Both the position numbers and the translations under genes were made by a program. DNA of 47,782 nt from an uncultured Eubacteriales bacterium (lineage in GTDB: Bacteria > Bacillota > Clostridia > Oscillospirales > CAG-382), in the NCBI GenBank assembly GCA_934446095.1, contig CAKSDR010000007.1:1-47782 (forward strand), written 5' to 3'. Positions 23,777 through 31,587 of this stretch are shown in pieces. Below the pieces are notes generated by a model, which did no database searches, was not told the DNA's origin, and worked only from the letters and a program-made list of their open reading frames with translations. Each line of letters begins with the position of its first letter. Within the stretch, counting starts at the first letter, position 1.

Positions 23777-26044
23777 TTATTTGTCTGCATTCCTCGAATA
23801 TGAACATTTTTCGTTTCTGCAGTATATCAGATCCTTGCCCTTCTTTTTCAGCAAAAGTCCGCCGCACTCGGGACATTTTTCTTCCTGAGGGATATCCCAT
23901 GTGGAGAAACTGCACTTGGGATATTTTTCGCAGCTGTAAAAGACTCTTTTGTTTCTGCCATATTTCACCGTTATCTTTGAAGAACAAAGGGGACATGCGA
24001 TATTTATATCTTTTGTAATCTGTTTTGTTCCCTTGCAGGAAGGGTAATTTTCGCAGGCGTAAAAAGTTCCGTACCTGCCGCGCTTTATCAGCATTCTGCC
24101 GCCGCACAAATCGCACTTTACATCGTCCGGGGCATATTTTTTATTTTCATCGCCGGTATCTTCGGTTATTACATTTCCGTCCTTGTCAATATTTTTGGTG
24201 TTTCTGCATGTAGGATAATTCGGGCATGCGGCAAAACGTCCGAAACGTCCGTTTTTTATAACCATTCTGCTTCCGCATTTTTCGCATATTACATCAGTCT
24301 GTTCAGATGTAAGTTTGTAGTTTTCCTTATCTATTTCGTTTTCCGCTTTTGAGAGAAGAACCGAAAAATCCTTGTAAAAACTTGAAAGAACTTCTTCTAC
24401 CGTCTTTTTGCCATGTTCAATATCGTCAAGCGACATTTCCATATTTGCGGTAAAGCCGTAATCTACGATACTTGCAAAATTCTCTTTCATGAGTTTTGTC
24501 GTGACCTCGCCGAGTTTTGACGGAAGAAGTTTTTTCCCTTCCCTCACAACATATCCCCTTTGTATTATCGTCGTTATGGTAGGAGTATAGGTAGACGGTC
24601 TTCCGATTCCCTTTTCTTCAAGCATTTTAATAAGAGACGCATCTGTATATCTTGCCGGCGGCTTTGTAAAATGCTGGCTTTTCTCAAGTTTTTTGCACAA
24701 AAGTTTTTCATCTTTTGAAAGTTCCGGAATTTTTTCAGATCCGTTTTTTCCCTGTTCTTCGTTATCGGAATTTTCATCCTTGCTCTCTTCATATACGGCC
24801 ATGTATCCGGGATGTTTTACCGTGTATCCCGAACTTCTGAAGATATATCCGGAATTTTCAATGTCCACCGACACAGTATCGAGCAGCGCGCTGCTCATCT
24901 GGGACGCAATAAATCTGTCAAATATAAGTTTATAAAGTTTATACTGATCCTGCGACAGATACTCTTTTACCTTTACGGGTTCAAATTCTATATCTGAAGG
25001 CCTTATAGCTTCATGCGCGTCCTGCGCGCCGTTCTTGGATTTATAAACGCGCCTTTTTGCCGGATAATATTCTTTTCCGTACTTTTCTTCTATATAGTTT
25101 TTTGCGCTCTCGGCCGCAATGTCGGAAATTCTGAGCGAGTCTGTACGCATATATGTGATAAGACCGCAGGTCCCGAATTTTCCGAGCGGGATTCCTTCAT
25201 ACAGTTCCTGGGCGATTTTTGCGGTTTTTTCAGATCTGAATCCGAATTTTCTGTTTGCTTCCTGGTGAAGTGTGGATGTGATAAAGGGAGGTGCGGGGTT
25301 ATTTGTCTTTACCGATTTCTTAACGCCGAAAACCTTAAAAACTCCGCCCTTTACGGCATCTACTATTTCCTGCGCCGCCTTTTCATCCGGAACGGGGATT
25401 TCTTTCCCGTCTTTTCCATAAAACATCGCGCTGAAAATCTTGCCGCCGTCTTTTTCAAGTTGCGCTTCAATTTTCCAATACTCTACCTGTTTGAAGTTTC
25501 TTATTTCTTCCTCGCGCTCAACAATAATTCTTGTTGCAACCGACTGCACTCTTCCGGCAGAAAGTCCGCTTTTTATTTTTTTCCAAAGAACCGGACTTAA
25601 CTTATATCCGACAATTCTATCAAGTATTCTTCTCGCCTGCTGTGCATCTACGAGATTCATATCTATTTTGCCCGGGTGTTTTATAGCCTCTTTAACCGCC
25701 GGCTTTGTTATTTCATTAAAAGTAACTCTCTTGGCCTTGTTTTCATCAAGACCAAGCACGTTTGCAAGATGCCATGATATTGCTTCTCCCTCGCGGTCGG
25801 GGTCGGCCGCAAGAAAAATATTGTCGGCTTTTTTTGCTTCCTTTTTGAGTTCCTTGATAAGATCTCCCTTGCCGCGTATGTTAATGTAATTCGGCTTAAA
25901 TCCGTTTTCAATGTCTATTCCGAAAGTGCTTTTCGGAAGATCTCTTACATGTCCTTTCGACGCCGTAACTTTATATCCTTTTCCAAGATATCCCTTTATT
26001 GTCGCCGCCTTTGACGGGGATTCCACTATTACAAGATTTGACAC
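23777..26044 (-). CDS. topA: DNA topoisomerase I
   Basis: A 755-residue type IA topoisomerase that relaxes negative supercoils. I place the start at the GTG at 26044 (VSNLVIVESPSKAATIKGYLG) because GGAGG sits 5 nt upstream; the TTG four codons earlier overlaps that site. The Toprim domain has IVESPSK and ADPDREGEAISWHLA. The catalytic tyrosine is in GLITYMRTDSLRIS near residue 300. Four C-terminal zinc ribbons occupy the last 165 residues, beginning CEKCGSRMV, CDLCGGRML, CPLCSSKIT and CPECGGLLL; the last pairs with CRNEKC. It lies 14 bp behind dprA, the classical dprA-topA pair. Confidence 0.97.
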   Translation of the reverse strand: MSNLVIVESPSKAATIKGYLGKGYKVTASKGHVRDLPKSTFGIDIENGFKPNYINIRGKGDLIKELKKEAKKADNIFLAADPDREGEAISWHLANVLGLDENKAKRVTFNEITKPAVKEAIKHPGKIDMNLVDAQQARRILDRIVGYKLSPVLWKKIKSGLSAGRVQSVATRIIVEREEEIRNFKQVEYWKIEAQLEKDGGKIFSAMFYGKDGKEIPVPDEKAAQEIVDAVKGGVFKVFGVKKSVKTNNPAPPFITSTLHQEANRKFGFRSEKTAKIAQELYEGIPLGKFGTCGLITYMRTDSLRISDIAAESAKNYIEEKYGKEYYPAKRRVYKSKNGAQDAHEAIRPSDIEFEPVKVKEYLSQDQYKLYKLIFDRFIASQMSSALLDTVSVDIENSGYIFRSSGYTVKHPGYMAVYEESKDENSDNEEQGKNGSEKIPELSKDEKLLCKKLEKSQHFTKPPARYTDASLIKMLEEKGIGRPSTYTPTITTIIQRGYVVREGKKLLPSKLGEVTTKLMKENFASIVDYGFTANMEMSLDDIEHGKKTVEEVLSSFYKDFSVLLSKAENEIDKENYKLTSEQTDVICEKCGSRMVIKNGRFGRFAACPNYPTCRNTKNIDKDGNVITEDTGDENKKYAPDDVKCDLCGGRMLIKRGRYGTFYACENYPSCKGTKQITKDINIACPLCSSKITVKYGRNKRVFYSCEKYPKCSFSTWDIPQEEKCPECGGLLLKKKGKDLIYCRNEKCSYSRNADK

Positions 26045-26058
26045 GATATCCTCCAAAA

Positions 26059-27294
26059 CTAATTTATTTTTCTGTAACTGCCGCCCGGCACCGATTCGAT
26101 GAAACCGTATATTTCAAGCATTGTGAGTGCCGAAAGAACTTCTTTCGGACTTAAGTCTTCACACATTATTTCATCGGCGCACAATTCTTTTTCGCCGAAC
26201 TTTTCATACACTTTCCTCTCTGCTTCGGAAAGCACCGAAACATCGGTTTTGTTTGTGCAGTCTTCGTCTTTGTTTTCTTCGTGAGTTCCGGCACCGCCTC
26301 CGAAAAATTTTCTTGCGGCGCTTTTTATCTTTCCGAAAGTTCTTTTCGGAATTTTGTATTCCGGAAGGTTTTCCGAAACGGAATCCTCATTCATTTTCAC
26401 TCTATGGTCAAAAATTCTGTCCGGATACAGGTATTTAAAGTCTTTAAGTACATCTTCATAATCGGTTACCGCCTCAGCCCCCTCTTTTATGAGTTCGTTC
26501 GAGCCGCGGCATTCGATATTTTCTATCGAACCCGGAACGGCATAAATTTTTCTGCCGAGTTCGCTTGCTATTTTTGCCGTAATAAGCGCTCCACTGTTTT
26601 CGCCCGCTTCTACCACAAGCACGGCGTTTCCGAGCGCGCTCATTATTCTGTTTCTCTTCGGAAAATTTTTGGCAAGCGGCTGTGTGTATGGCGAAAATTC
26701 GGTAATCACAAGACCGTCTTTAAACATTCTCCTGAAAATATCCGCATTTTCAAACGGATACGCCACATTTATTCCGCTGCCGAGAACACCTACAGAAAAT
26801 CCTCCTGCATCAAGCGAACCTTTGGCGCAGGCGCTGTCTATTCCGAGAGCAAGTCCCGTTACAACCGTAACTCCGCAGGAAGCGAGTTTATAACTTATTT
26901 CGTATCCCGCCTTGCTTCCCGCATCTGTACATTTTCTCGTCCCGACGCAGGTTATGCAAATGTTGTTGTCGAGTTTTTCGATTCTTCCGCGGTAATACAA
27001 GACCGCAGGCGGATCGGATATACTCATAAGTTTCTGAGGATAATATGCCGAACTGTAGGTTATTATTCCAACGTTATTTTCAGCGCAGAAATCAAGTATC
27101 ATATTCGCAGCCGAAAAATCCTTGTTCATAAATTTTTCGGCTTCTTTTTCCTCAAGTCCCGCGGCTAAATAATCCTTGAGTTCGGCCTTATATATTTTTT
27201 CTGCGTCATATCCGAAATATTCATAAAGTTTCTTTGCGCAGGCTTCCCCCTGTGCAATTTCCGAAAGCCATATAAAATAACCGGTGTTTCTCAT
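26059..27294 (-). CDS. dprA: DNA processing protein DprA
   Basis: DprA loads RecA on incoming single-stranded DNA during natural transformation. The start ATG at 27294 (MRNTGYFIWLSEIAQG) overlaps the stop of the upstream rRNA/tRNA methyltransferase as ATGA, so translation is probably coupled; longer in-frame versions reach into that gene and have no support. This gives 411 residues. A helical N-terminal region precedes the Rossmann core: VGTRKCTDAGSKAGYEISYKLA, VTGLALGIDSACAKGSLDAGG, VLGSGINVAYP and VVEAGENSGALITAKIASELGR. The C-terminal 60 residues form a winged-helix (DLSPKEVLSALTMLEIYGFIESVPGGSYRKI). Confidence 0.96.
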   Translation of the reverse strand: MRNTGYFIWLSEIAQGEACAKKLYEYFGYDAEKIYKAELKDYLAAGLEEKEAEKFMNKDFSAANMILDFCAENNVGIITYSSAYYPQKLMSISDPPAVLYYRGRIEKLDNNICITCVGTRKCTDAGSKAGYEISYKLASCGVTVVTGLALGIDSACAKGSLDAGGFSVGVLGSGINVAYPFENADIFRRMFKDGLVITEFSPYTQPLAKNFPKRNRIMSALGNAVLVVEAGENSGALITAKIASELGRKIYAVPGSIENIECRGSNELIKEGAEAVTDYEDVLKDFKYLYPDRIFDHRVKMNEDSVSENLPEYKIPKRTFGKIKSAARKFFGGGAGTHEENKDEDCTNKTDVSVLSEAERKVYEKFGEKELCADEIMCEDLSPKEVLSALTMLEIYGFIESVPGGSYRKIN

Positions 27295-28037
27295 TTTATC
27301 ATACCTTTCTGTCTTTCCCATATAAATATTGCCGCGGCGGCCGCCGCATTCAGCGATTCCGCGTTTCTTTTCATCGGTATTATCACATTTCCGGTACATG
27401 ACAAAAGCGTTTCGCTTTTTATTCCGCTGCCCTCGTTTCCGATAACTATGCTGTCGCCGGGTAAAAATTCAATATCTGATATGTCGGCGGAATCAGAGCA
27501 TAAAGCCGCGGCAAAAACCCGATTCCCGGCAGTCTTTTGATATTCTATGTCGGCAACTATATTTTTTGTAATAAAAATTTTAACTTTATACAAAGTTCCC
27601 ATAGCCGCACGCTGGGTCTTGTAATTGTATATGTCGGCGCAGTCATCGGTAAGAAGTATATTTTCCGTTCCAAGTGCGCATGCTGTTCTTATAATCGTGC
27701 CGAGATTTGACGGGTCCTGAATATTTTCAAGCATTACGAAAGGTCCCCGTACTTTTTCCTTATCGCACGAGCCGAATGTTGAAAACTTTTCGCACACGGC
27801 AAAAATTCCTTCCGGATTTTTTTCGGAACTGATCTTTTCGTAAACCTCGTCTGTAACATTATATACCTGCACACCGGCTTCATGCATATCGCTTATAAGC
27901 CTGCCGTGTTTTACGGCAACAGAATCCGTAAAAAACACCTGCTTTATGTTTATCCCGGACATTTTCGCCTCGTTTACAAGTTTTCCTCCCTCAACGGCAA
28001 ACAGATTCCCCGCATCCCTGTGCTTCTTGTCGCGCAA
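27291..28037 (-). CDS. TrmH/SpoU-family RNA 2'-O-methyltransferase
   Basis: A SPOUT methyltransferase that 2'-O-methylates a ribose in rRNA or tRNA; the exact target is not readable. Motifs: LENIQDPSNLGTIIRTACALG (motif 1), SIVIGNEGSGI (motif 2) and VIIPMKRNAESLNAAAAAAIFIWE (motif 3), forming the trefoil-knot SAM site. The coordinates use the first canonical in-frame start, TTG at 28037. However, the same frame continues upstream to a TGA at 28098-28100 and encodes the family's conserved N-terminus (ITSRRNEKIQ...). A good ribosome binding site, AAAAAGGTG (28101-28109), stands 6 nt before an ATT at 28094. The true start is therefore probably non-canonical. First gene of the long minus-strand run; overlaps dprA by 4 bp. 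Confidence 0.92.
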   Translation of the reverse strand: MRDKKHRDAGNLFAVEGGKLVNEAKMSGINIKQVFFTDSVAVKHGRLISDMHEAGVQVYNVTDEVYEKISSEKNPEGIFAVCEKFSTFGSCDKEKVRGPFVMLENIQDPSNLGTIIRTACALGTENILLTDDCADIYNYKTQRAAMGTLYKVKIFITKNIVADIEYQKTAGNRVFAAALCSDSADISDIEFLPGDSIVIGNEGSGIKSETLLSCTGNVIIPMKRNAESLNAAAAAAIFIWERQKGMIK

Positions 28038-28131
28038 AAGGAATGCGTCCTGTATTTTTTCGTTCCTGCGGGAGGTAATTCTTTCGTATATAATATATCA
28101 CACCTTTTTGTTATGAAAATTTATCTTTTTT

Positions 28132-28160
28132 ATTATAATATCCCTCTTATATGTTTTCAA
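28132..28160 (-). promoter_or_regulatory. Promoter of the trmH-dprA-topA run
   Basis: On the minus strand TTGAAA (28155-28160) and TATAAT (28132-28137) are 17 bp apart. Transcription would start near 28125, only about 31 nt before the ATT at 28094, which supports initiation upstream of the TTG at 28037. Confidence 0.7.
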
Positions 28161-28252
28161 TAGTTTTTTATTAAAAATTATGTCCGAATATTTAACAAAT
28201 ATAATATTTGTTGTTAATAATTGTTTTGGATTTTTTAAGACAAAAATTATGC

Positions 28253-28281
28253 TTGACATATCGTCATTTTTTAAATACTAT
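28253..28281 (+). promoter_or_regulatory. Promoter of ispD-ispF
   Basis: TTGACA (28253-28258) and TACTAT (28276-28281) are 17 bp apart, 39 nt before the ispD start codon. It is divergent from the promoter at 28132-28160. Confidence 0.65.
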
Positions 28282-28320
28282 TATTAATGAGTAGATATTT
28301 TTTGCAAAGAGGTAATTTTT

Positions 28321-29058
28321 GTGTCCGTAAAATCAAAAAATTTGCTGCCGTGCGTATCGGTAATAATTGCGGCCGCCGGAAGCGGGACAAGACTTGGCGG
28401 TTTGTCAAAGGCGCTTCTTAAAATAGACGGAAAATATACGTTTCTTTATTCCCTTGACATGTTTATCGAATCGGAATATGTAAAAAGGGTTGTTATAAGC
28501 GCAAAAAAAGAAGATATAAATGCCATAAGGGAAATTGTCGCAAGGCAAAACTACATGAAAGAGGTATTGGTTGTCGAAGGAGGCTCGACAAGGCAGGAAT
28601 CCGTAACGCTTGCTTTCAGGGCGGCTTTTAACAAAAAAAGCAAAACCCAGTTTGTCGCCGTCCATGACGCAGCGCGGCCTCTTATCACAAGGGACGGGTT
28701 TGAAAAAGCAATGAGGATTGCCACAAAATACGGATGCGCTGTCTGCGCGGCAAAAGCAAAAGACACTTTCAAGCGTTCCGATGAAAATTTTCTCATACGC
28801 GAAAACGTCGACCGTGAAAATCTGTGGCATATCCAGACTCCGCAGATATTTGACACCGACATGTTTCATACTGCAATCGCGAAAAGCGCCAAGGAAAATA
28901 CTTGCGCAACCGATGAAAGCACGCTTGTTACCGACGCGGGATTTCTCGTAAAACTTTCGGATACCGGGCATGACAATATAAAAATTACGTATCCGGAAGA
29001 CGTGCTTATTGCCGAGGCAATCCTTAAAAAGAGAAAACTTACGGAGGAATACAAATGA
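28321..29058 (+). CDS. ispD: 2-C-methyl-D-erythritol 4-phosphate cytidylyltransferase
   Basis: IspD transfers CMP to methylerythritol phosphate in the non-mevalonate isoprenoid pathway. The 245-residue protein begins with GTG, preceded by AGAGG 8 nt upstream. The nucleotide-binding signature AAAGSGTRLGGLSKALLKI lies at residues 17-35. Further motifs are VVEGGSTRQESV, VAVHDAARPLI and WHIQTPQIF, and TDESTLV with the GHDNIKITYPEDV end block. It overlaps ispF by 4 bp (ATGA), so the two consecutive-pathway enzymes are translationally coupled; ispE, which acts between them, is not in this window. Confidence 0.97.
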   Translation: MSVKSKNLLPCVSVIIAAAGSGTRLGGLSKALLKIDGKYTFLYSLDMFIESEYVKRVVISAKKEDINAIREIVARQNYMKEVLVVEGGSTRQESVTLAFRAAFNKKSKTQFVAVHDAARPLITRDGFEKAMRIATKYGCAVCAAKAKDTFKRSDENFLIRENVDRENLWHIQTPQIFDTDMFHTAIAKSAKENTCATDESTLVTDAGFLVKLSDTGHDNIKITYPEDVLIAEAILKKRKLTEEYK

Positions 29059-29528
29059 TCAGAATAGGGCACGGTTACGACGTTCACAAGTTCTGTGACG
29101 GGCGAAAACTTATTCTCGGAGGAGTCGAAATACCTTACAGAATGGGGCTTCTCGGCCATTCAGACGCCGACTGCGCACTTCATGCTCTGATGGACGCTCT
29201 TCTCGGCGCCGCAGGGCTCGGAGATATCGGGAAACTGTTTCCCGACAGCGACGAAAAATACAAAAATATTTCAAGTCTTATCCTTCTGCGAGAGGTTTAC
29301 GAAAAATTGTACTCCCTCGGATACTCGCTTGTAAACGCCGATATTACAATAATAGCGCAGGAACCCAAACTTTCGGGTTTTACGGAATCTATGAAAAATA
29401 ACATTTCAAATGTTCTGAAATGCACTCCCGACAGGATAAATATAAAGGCCACAACCGAAGAACGTCTGGGATTTACCGGGCGTCTTGAAGGAATAAGTTC
29501 TCACGCGGTATGCATAATCGAAAAATAA
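29055..29528 (+). CDS. ispF: 2-C-methyl-D-erythritol 2,4-cyclodiphosphate synthase
   Basis: IspF cyclises CDP-methylerythritol 2-phosphate and releases CMP. The 157-residue protein shows the zinc-binding GHGYDVHKF at the N-terminus (Asp8 and His10), GHSDADCALHALMDALLGAAGLGDIG with the third zinc histidine, and KATTEERLGFTGRLEGISSHAVCII at the C-terminus. Length is standard for a trimeric bacterial IspF. It overlaps ispD by 4 bp. Confidence 0.97.
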   Translation: MIRIGHGYDVHKFCDGRKLILGGVEIPYRMGLLGHSDADCALHALMDALLGAAGLGDIGKLFPDSDEKYKNISSLILLREVYEKLYSLGYSLVNADITIIAQEPKLSGFTESMKNNISNVLKCTPDRINIKATTEERLGFTGRLEGISSHAVCIIEK

Positions 29529-29551
29529 TTTTTTATATTTTTAAAAATCTA

Positions 29552-29580
29552 TTGTATTTTTGTTTTTTGTGTGTTATACT
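29552..29580 (+). promoter_or_regulatory. Probable secG promoter
   Basis: TTGTAT (29552-29557) and TATACT (29575-29580) are 17 bp apart. The -35 is poor and the -10 good. Transcription from near 29587 would leave a leader of about 108 nt before secG; no clear hairpin or small ORF with a ribosome binding site is seen there. Confidence 0.45.
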
Positions 29581-29694
29581 TAGGTAGTTAAAATTCATAT
29601 TTTATGCAAAAATATCGAATAGTCTTGTTGCCGTTTCGATTTTAAAAAATCCGGCAATTTAAAATGTTAACCAAAAACTCGGAGGTTTATCAAT

Positions 29695-30102
29695 ATGAAT
29701 ACGGTCGAATTAATTATCGGCATTGTAATTCTTGCAATGGCAGTATTTCTTACGGTTTCAATTCTTCTTCAGAGCAGCAAAGACTCACGTCTTTCGGGAA
29801 CAATTTCTGGAGGAGCCGAAACATTTTTCGGAAAACAAAAAGGCAGAACCCTTGACTCTGTTTTAAACAAAATCACAATCGTTGTTACCGCAGTCTTTAT
29901 AGTTGCCGTTATCGCTATGTCGATAATTCAGGGCGACATGAAAGAAAGCAACAATTCGCTTGCAAATACCGGAGATATTTCCGATATTTCGGATGTGTCC
30001 GATTTAATAAATCAAAATGAAGAAAATACGCCAGCGGAAAATGTTCCGGAATCCGGCACAGCCGAGAATGATGCTCTTTCTCCAGATTCGCCTGAAAAGT
30101 AA
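29695..30102 (+). CDS. secG: Preprotein translocase subunit SecG with extended acidic tail
   Basis: SecG joins SecYE in the membrane channel for protein export. Two membrane segments are seen at about residues 4-24 and 60-80, separated by the conserved loop LLQSSKDSRLSGTISGGAETFFGKQKGRTLDSVLNKIT, which matches the family's GGAExxFG...LxKxT pattern. The protein has 135 residues, against about 75 for a usual SecG; the extra 50 are an acidic, Ser/Asp/Asn/Pro-rich C-terminal tail. Start supported by GGAGG 9 nt upstream. The common rnr-smpB genes downstream are absent. Confidence 0.92.
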   Translation: MNTVELIIGIVILAMAVFLTVSILLQSSKDSRLSGTISGGAETFFGKQKGRTLDSVLNKITIVVTAVFIVAVIAMSIIQGDMKESNNSLANTGDISDISDVSDLINQNEENTPAENVPESGTAENDALSPDSPEK

Positions 30103-30119
30103 TTTTTATATGTTTTTCG

Positions 30120-30151
30120 CTCACCGACGCAACATCGGTGAGTTTGTTTTT
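30120..30151 (+). terminator. secG terminator
   Basis: CTCACCGA (30120-30127) pairs with TCGGTGAG (30135-30142) around a 7-nt loop, followed by a T-rich run. It separates secG from trkA. Confidence 0.85.
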
Positions 30152-30218
30152 AACGCCGAAAAATCAATTGCGTCATTATCATCAACATTAAATTTTAAAA
30201 CTGTAAAGGAATGCGATT

Positions 30219-31583
30219 ATGAAAATAATTATTGTCGGCTGCGGAAAAGTCGGCTGCACCATAATAGAAAACCTTATTTCCGAAGGTCACGATATTACCG
30301 CTGTCGATATAGATCCGAATACTGTTTCAGACCTTGCAAATATATATGATATCATGGGCGTATGCGGAAGCGGCACCGACTGCGATACGCTGACAGAAGC
30401 AAAAGCGGACTCCGCCGAACTTTTAATATCGGTTACCGGAAGCGATGAATTTAATATGCTGAGTTGTTTTCTCGCACGTAAAATTGGAACAAAACACACT
30501 ATCGCACGTATAAGAAACCCTCAGTACAACGACCGCAACCTCCCGTTTCTGGAAAAAGAACTTAACTTATCTATGACTATAAATCCCGAACTATCGGCCG
30601 CAAAAGAACTTGCAAACATTTTAAAACTTCCGTCCGCCGTTAAAATCGAAACATTCTCGCAGGGCGGTTTTGAAATGATCGAACTGAATTTAAAGGAAAA
30701 TTCAATATTAAACGGCATCGACCTTATCGGTTTAAGACGGAAATTTTCCGAAAATTTTCTTGTAGGCGTTGTACAAAGAGGAAACGACGTATATATTCCC
30801 GACGGAAAGTTTACTCTTCAAAGCGGCGACAAAATCGGAATCACCGCTAAAAATTCAGACATTCAGCACCTTTTAAAAGAACTGTCGCTTGATGCAAAAA
30901 GCGCGCGCAGAATTATGATTCTGGGAGCTACGACAACTGCTTTTTATCTTGCAAAACTTTTGATAGAAGACGGGATTTACAATGTTAAAATTATTGATTC
31001 CGATCCTAAAAGATGCCTTGAATTCAGTGAAAAACTTCCCGAAGCGGTTATTATAAACGGCGACGGCGCAAATCAGGAAATTTTGCTTGAAGAAGGCATT
31101 GATAATGCGGACGCGTTTGTAGCGCTTACGGGTCTTGACGAAGAAAATATTCTTTTGTCATACTTTGCGTCCACAAGAAACGTTCCTAAAATCATTACAA
31201 AAATAAACAGGGTAGAATTTTTGCCGACAGCCGAAAAACTCGGTCTTGATTGTATCGTTTCCCCGAGAAAAACCATTGCGGACGTTACTTTAAGATACGC
31301 GCGCGCGCTTCAGAATTCTATCGGCAGCAAAGTTGAAACGCTTTACAAAATTATGGATAACAAAGCCGAGGCCCTTGAATTTAAAGTAACTTCCGACTGC
31401 AGTATAATAAATATACCTTTTAAATTGCTTAATACCAAACCTAATATTCTTGTTGCCGGTATTGTCCGCGGAAGAAAAACCATAATTCCGACAGGCGAAG
31501 ACATGATTCTCCCCGACGACAGGGTAGTGGTTTTATCTGCAGGACAGATTCTTAACGATTTATCAGACATTGTAAAGAGGTGA
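30219..31583 (+). CDS. trkA: Trk potassium uptake regulatory subunit TrkA
   Basis: A 454-residue cytoplasmic gating ring protein with two RCK units. Each has a Rossmann NAD-binding domain: KIIIVGCGKVGCTIIENLISEGHDITAVDID at the N-terminus and RIMILGATTTAFYLAKLLIEDGIYNVKIIDSD near residue 230. Each is followed by a TrkA-C domain, ending near residues 220 and 450. The first Rossmann glycine motif is intact; the second is degenerate (GATTTA), as is often seen in tandem TrkA proteins. It is 4 bp from trkH, forming a two-gene operon for the potassium channel-transporter. Confidence 0.96.
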   Translation: MKIIIVGCGKVGCTIIENLISEGHDITAVDIDPNTVSDLANIYDIMGVCGSGTDCDTLTEAKADSAELLISVTGSDEFNMLSCFLARKIGTKHTIARIRNPQYNDRNLPFLEKELNLSMTINPELSAAKELANILKLPSAVKIETFSQGGFEMIELNLKENSILNGIDLIGLRRKFSENFLVGVVQRGNDVYIPDGKFTLQSGDKIGITAKNSDIQHLLKELSLDAKSARRIMILGATTTAFYLAKLLIEDGIYNVKIIDSDPKRCLEFSEKLPEAVIINGDGANQEILLEEGIDNADAFVALTGLDEENILLSYFASTRNVPKIITKINRVEFLPTAEKLGLDCIVSPRKTIADVTLRYARALQNSIGSKVETLYKIMDNKAEALEFKVTSDCSIINIPFKLLNTKPNILVAGIVRGRKTIIPTGEDMILPDDRVVVLSAGQILNDLSDIVKR

Positions 31584-31587
31584 CCCC

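Noticed and set aside
29600..29642. Thirteen-codon open frame in the secG leader
   Set aside because: No ribosome binding site and no regulatory codon pattern; length is as expected by chance.
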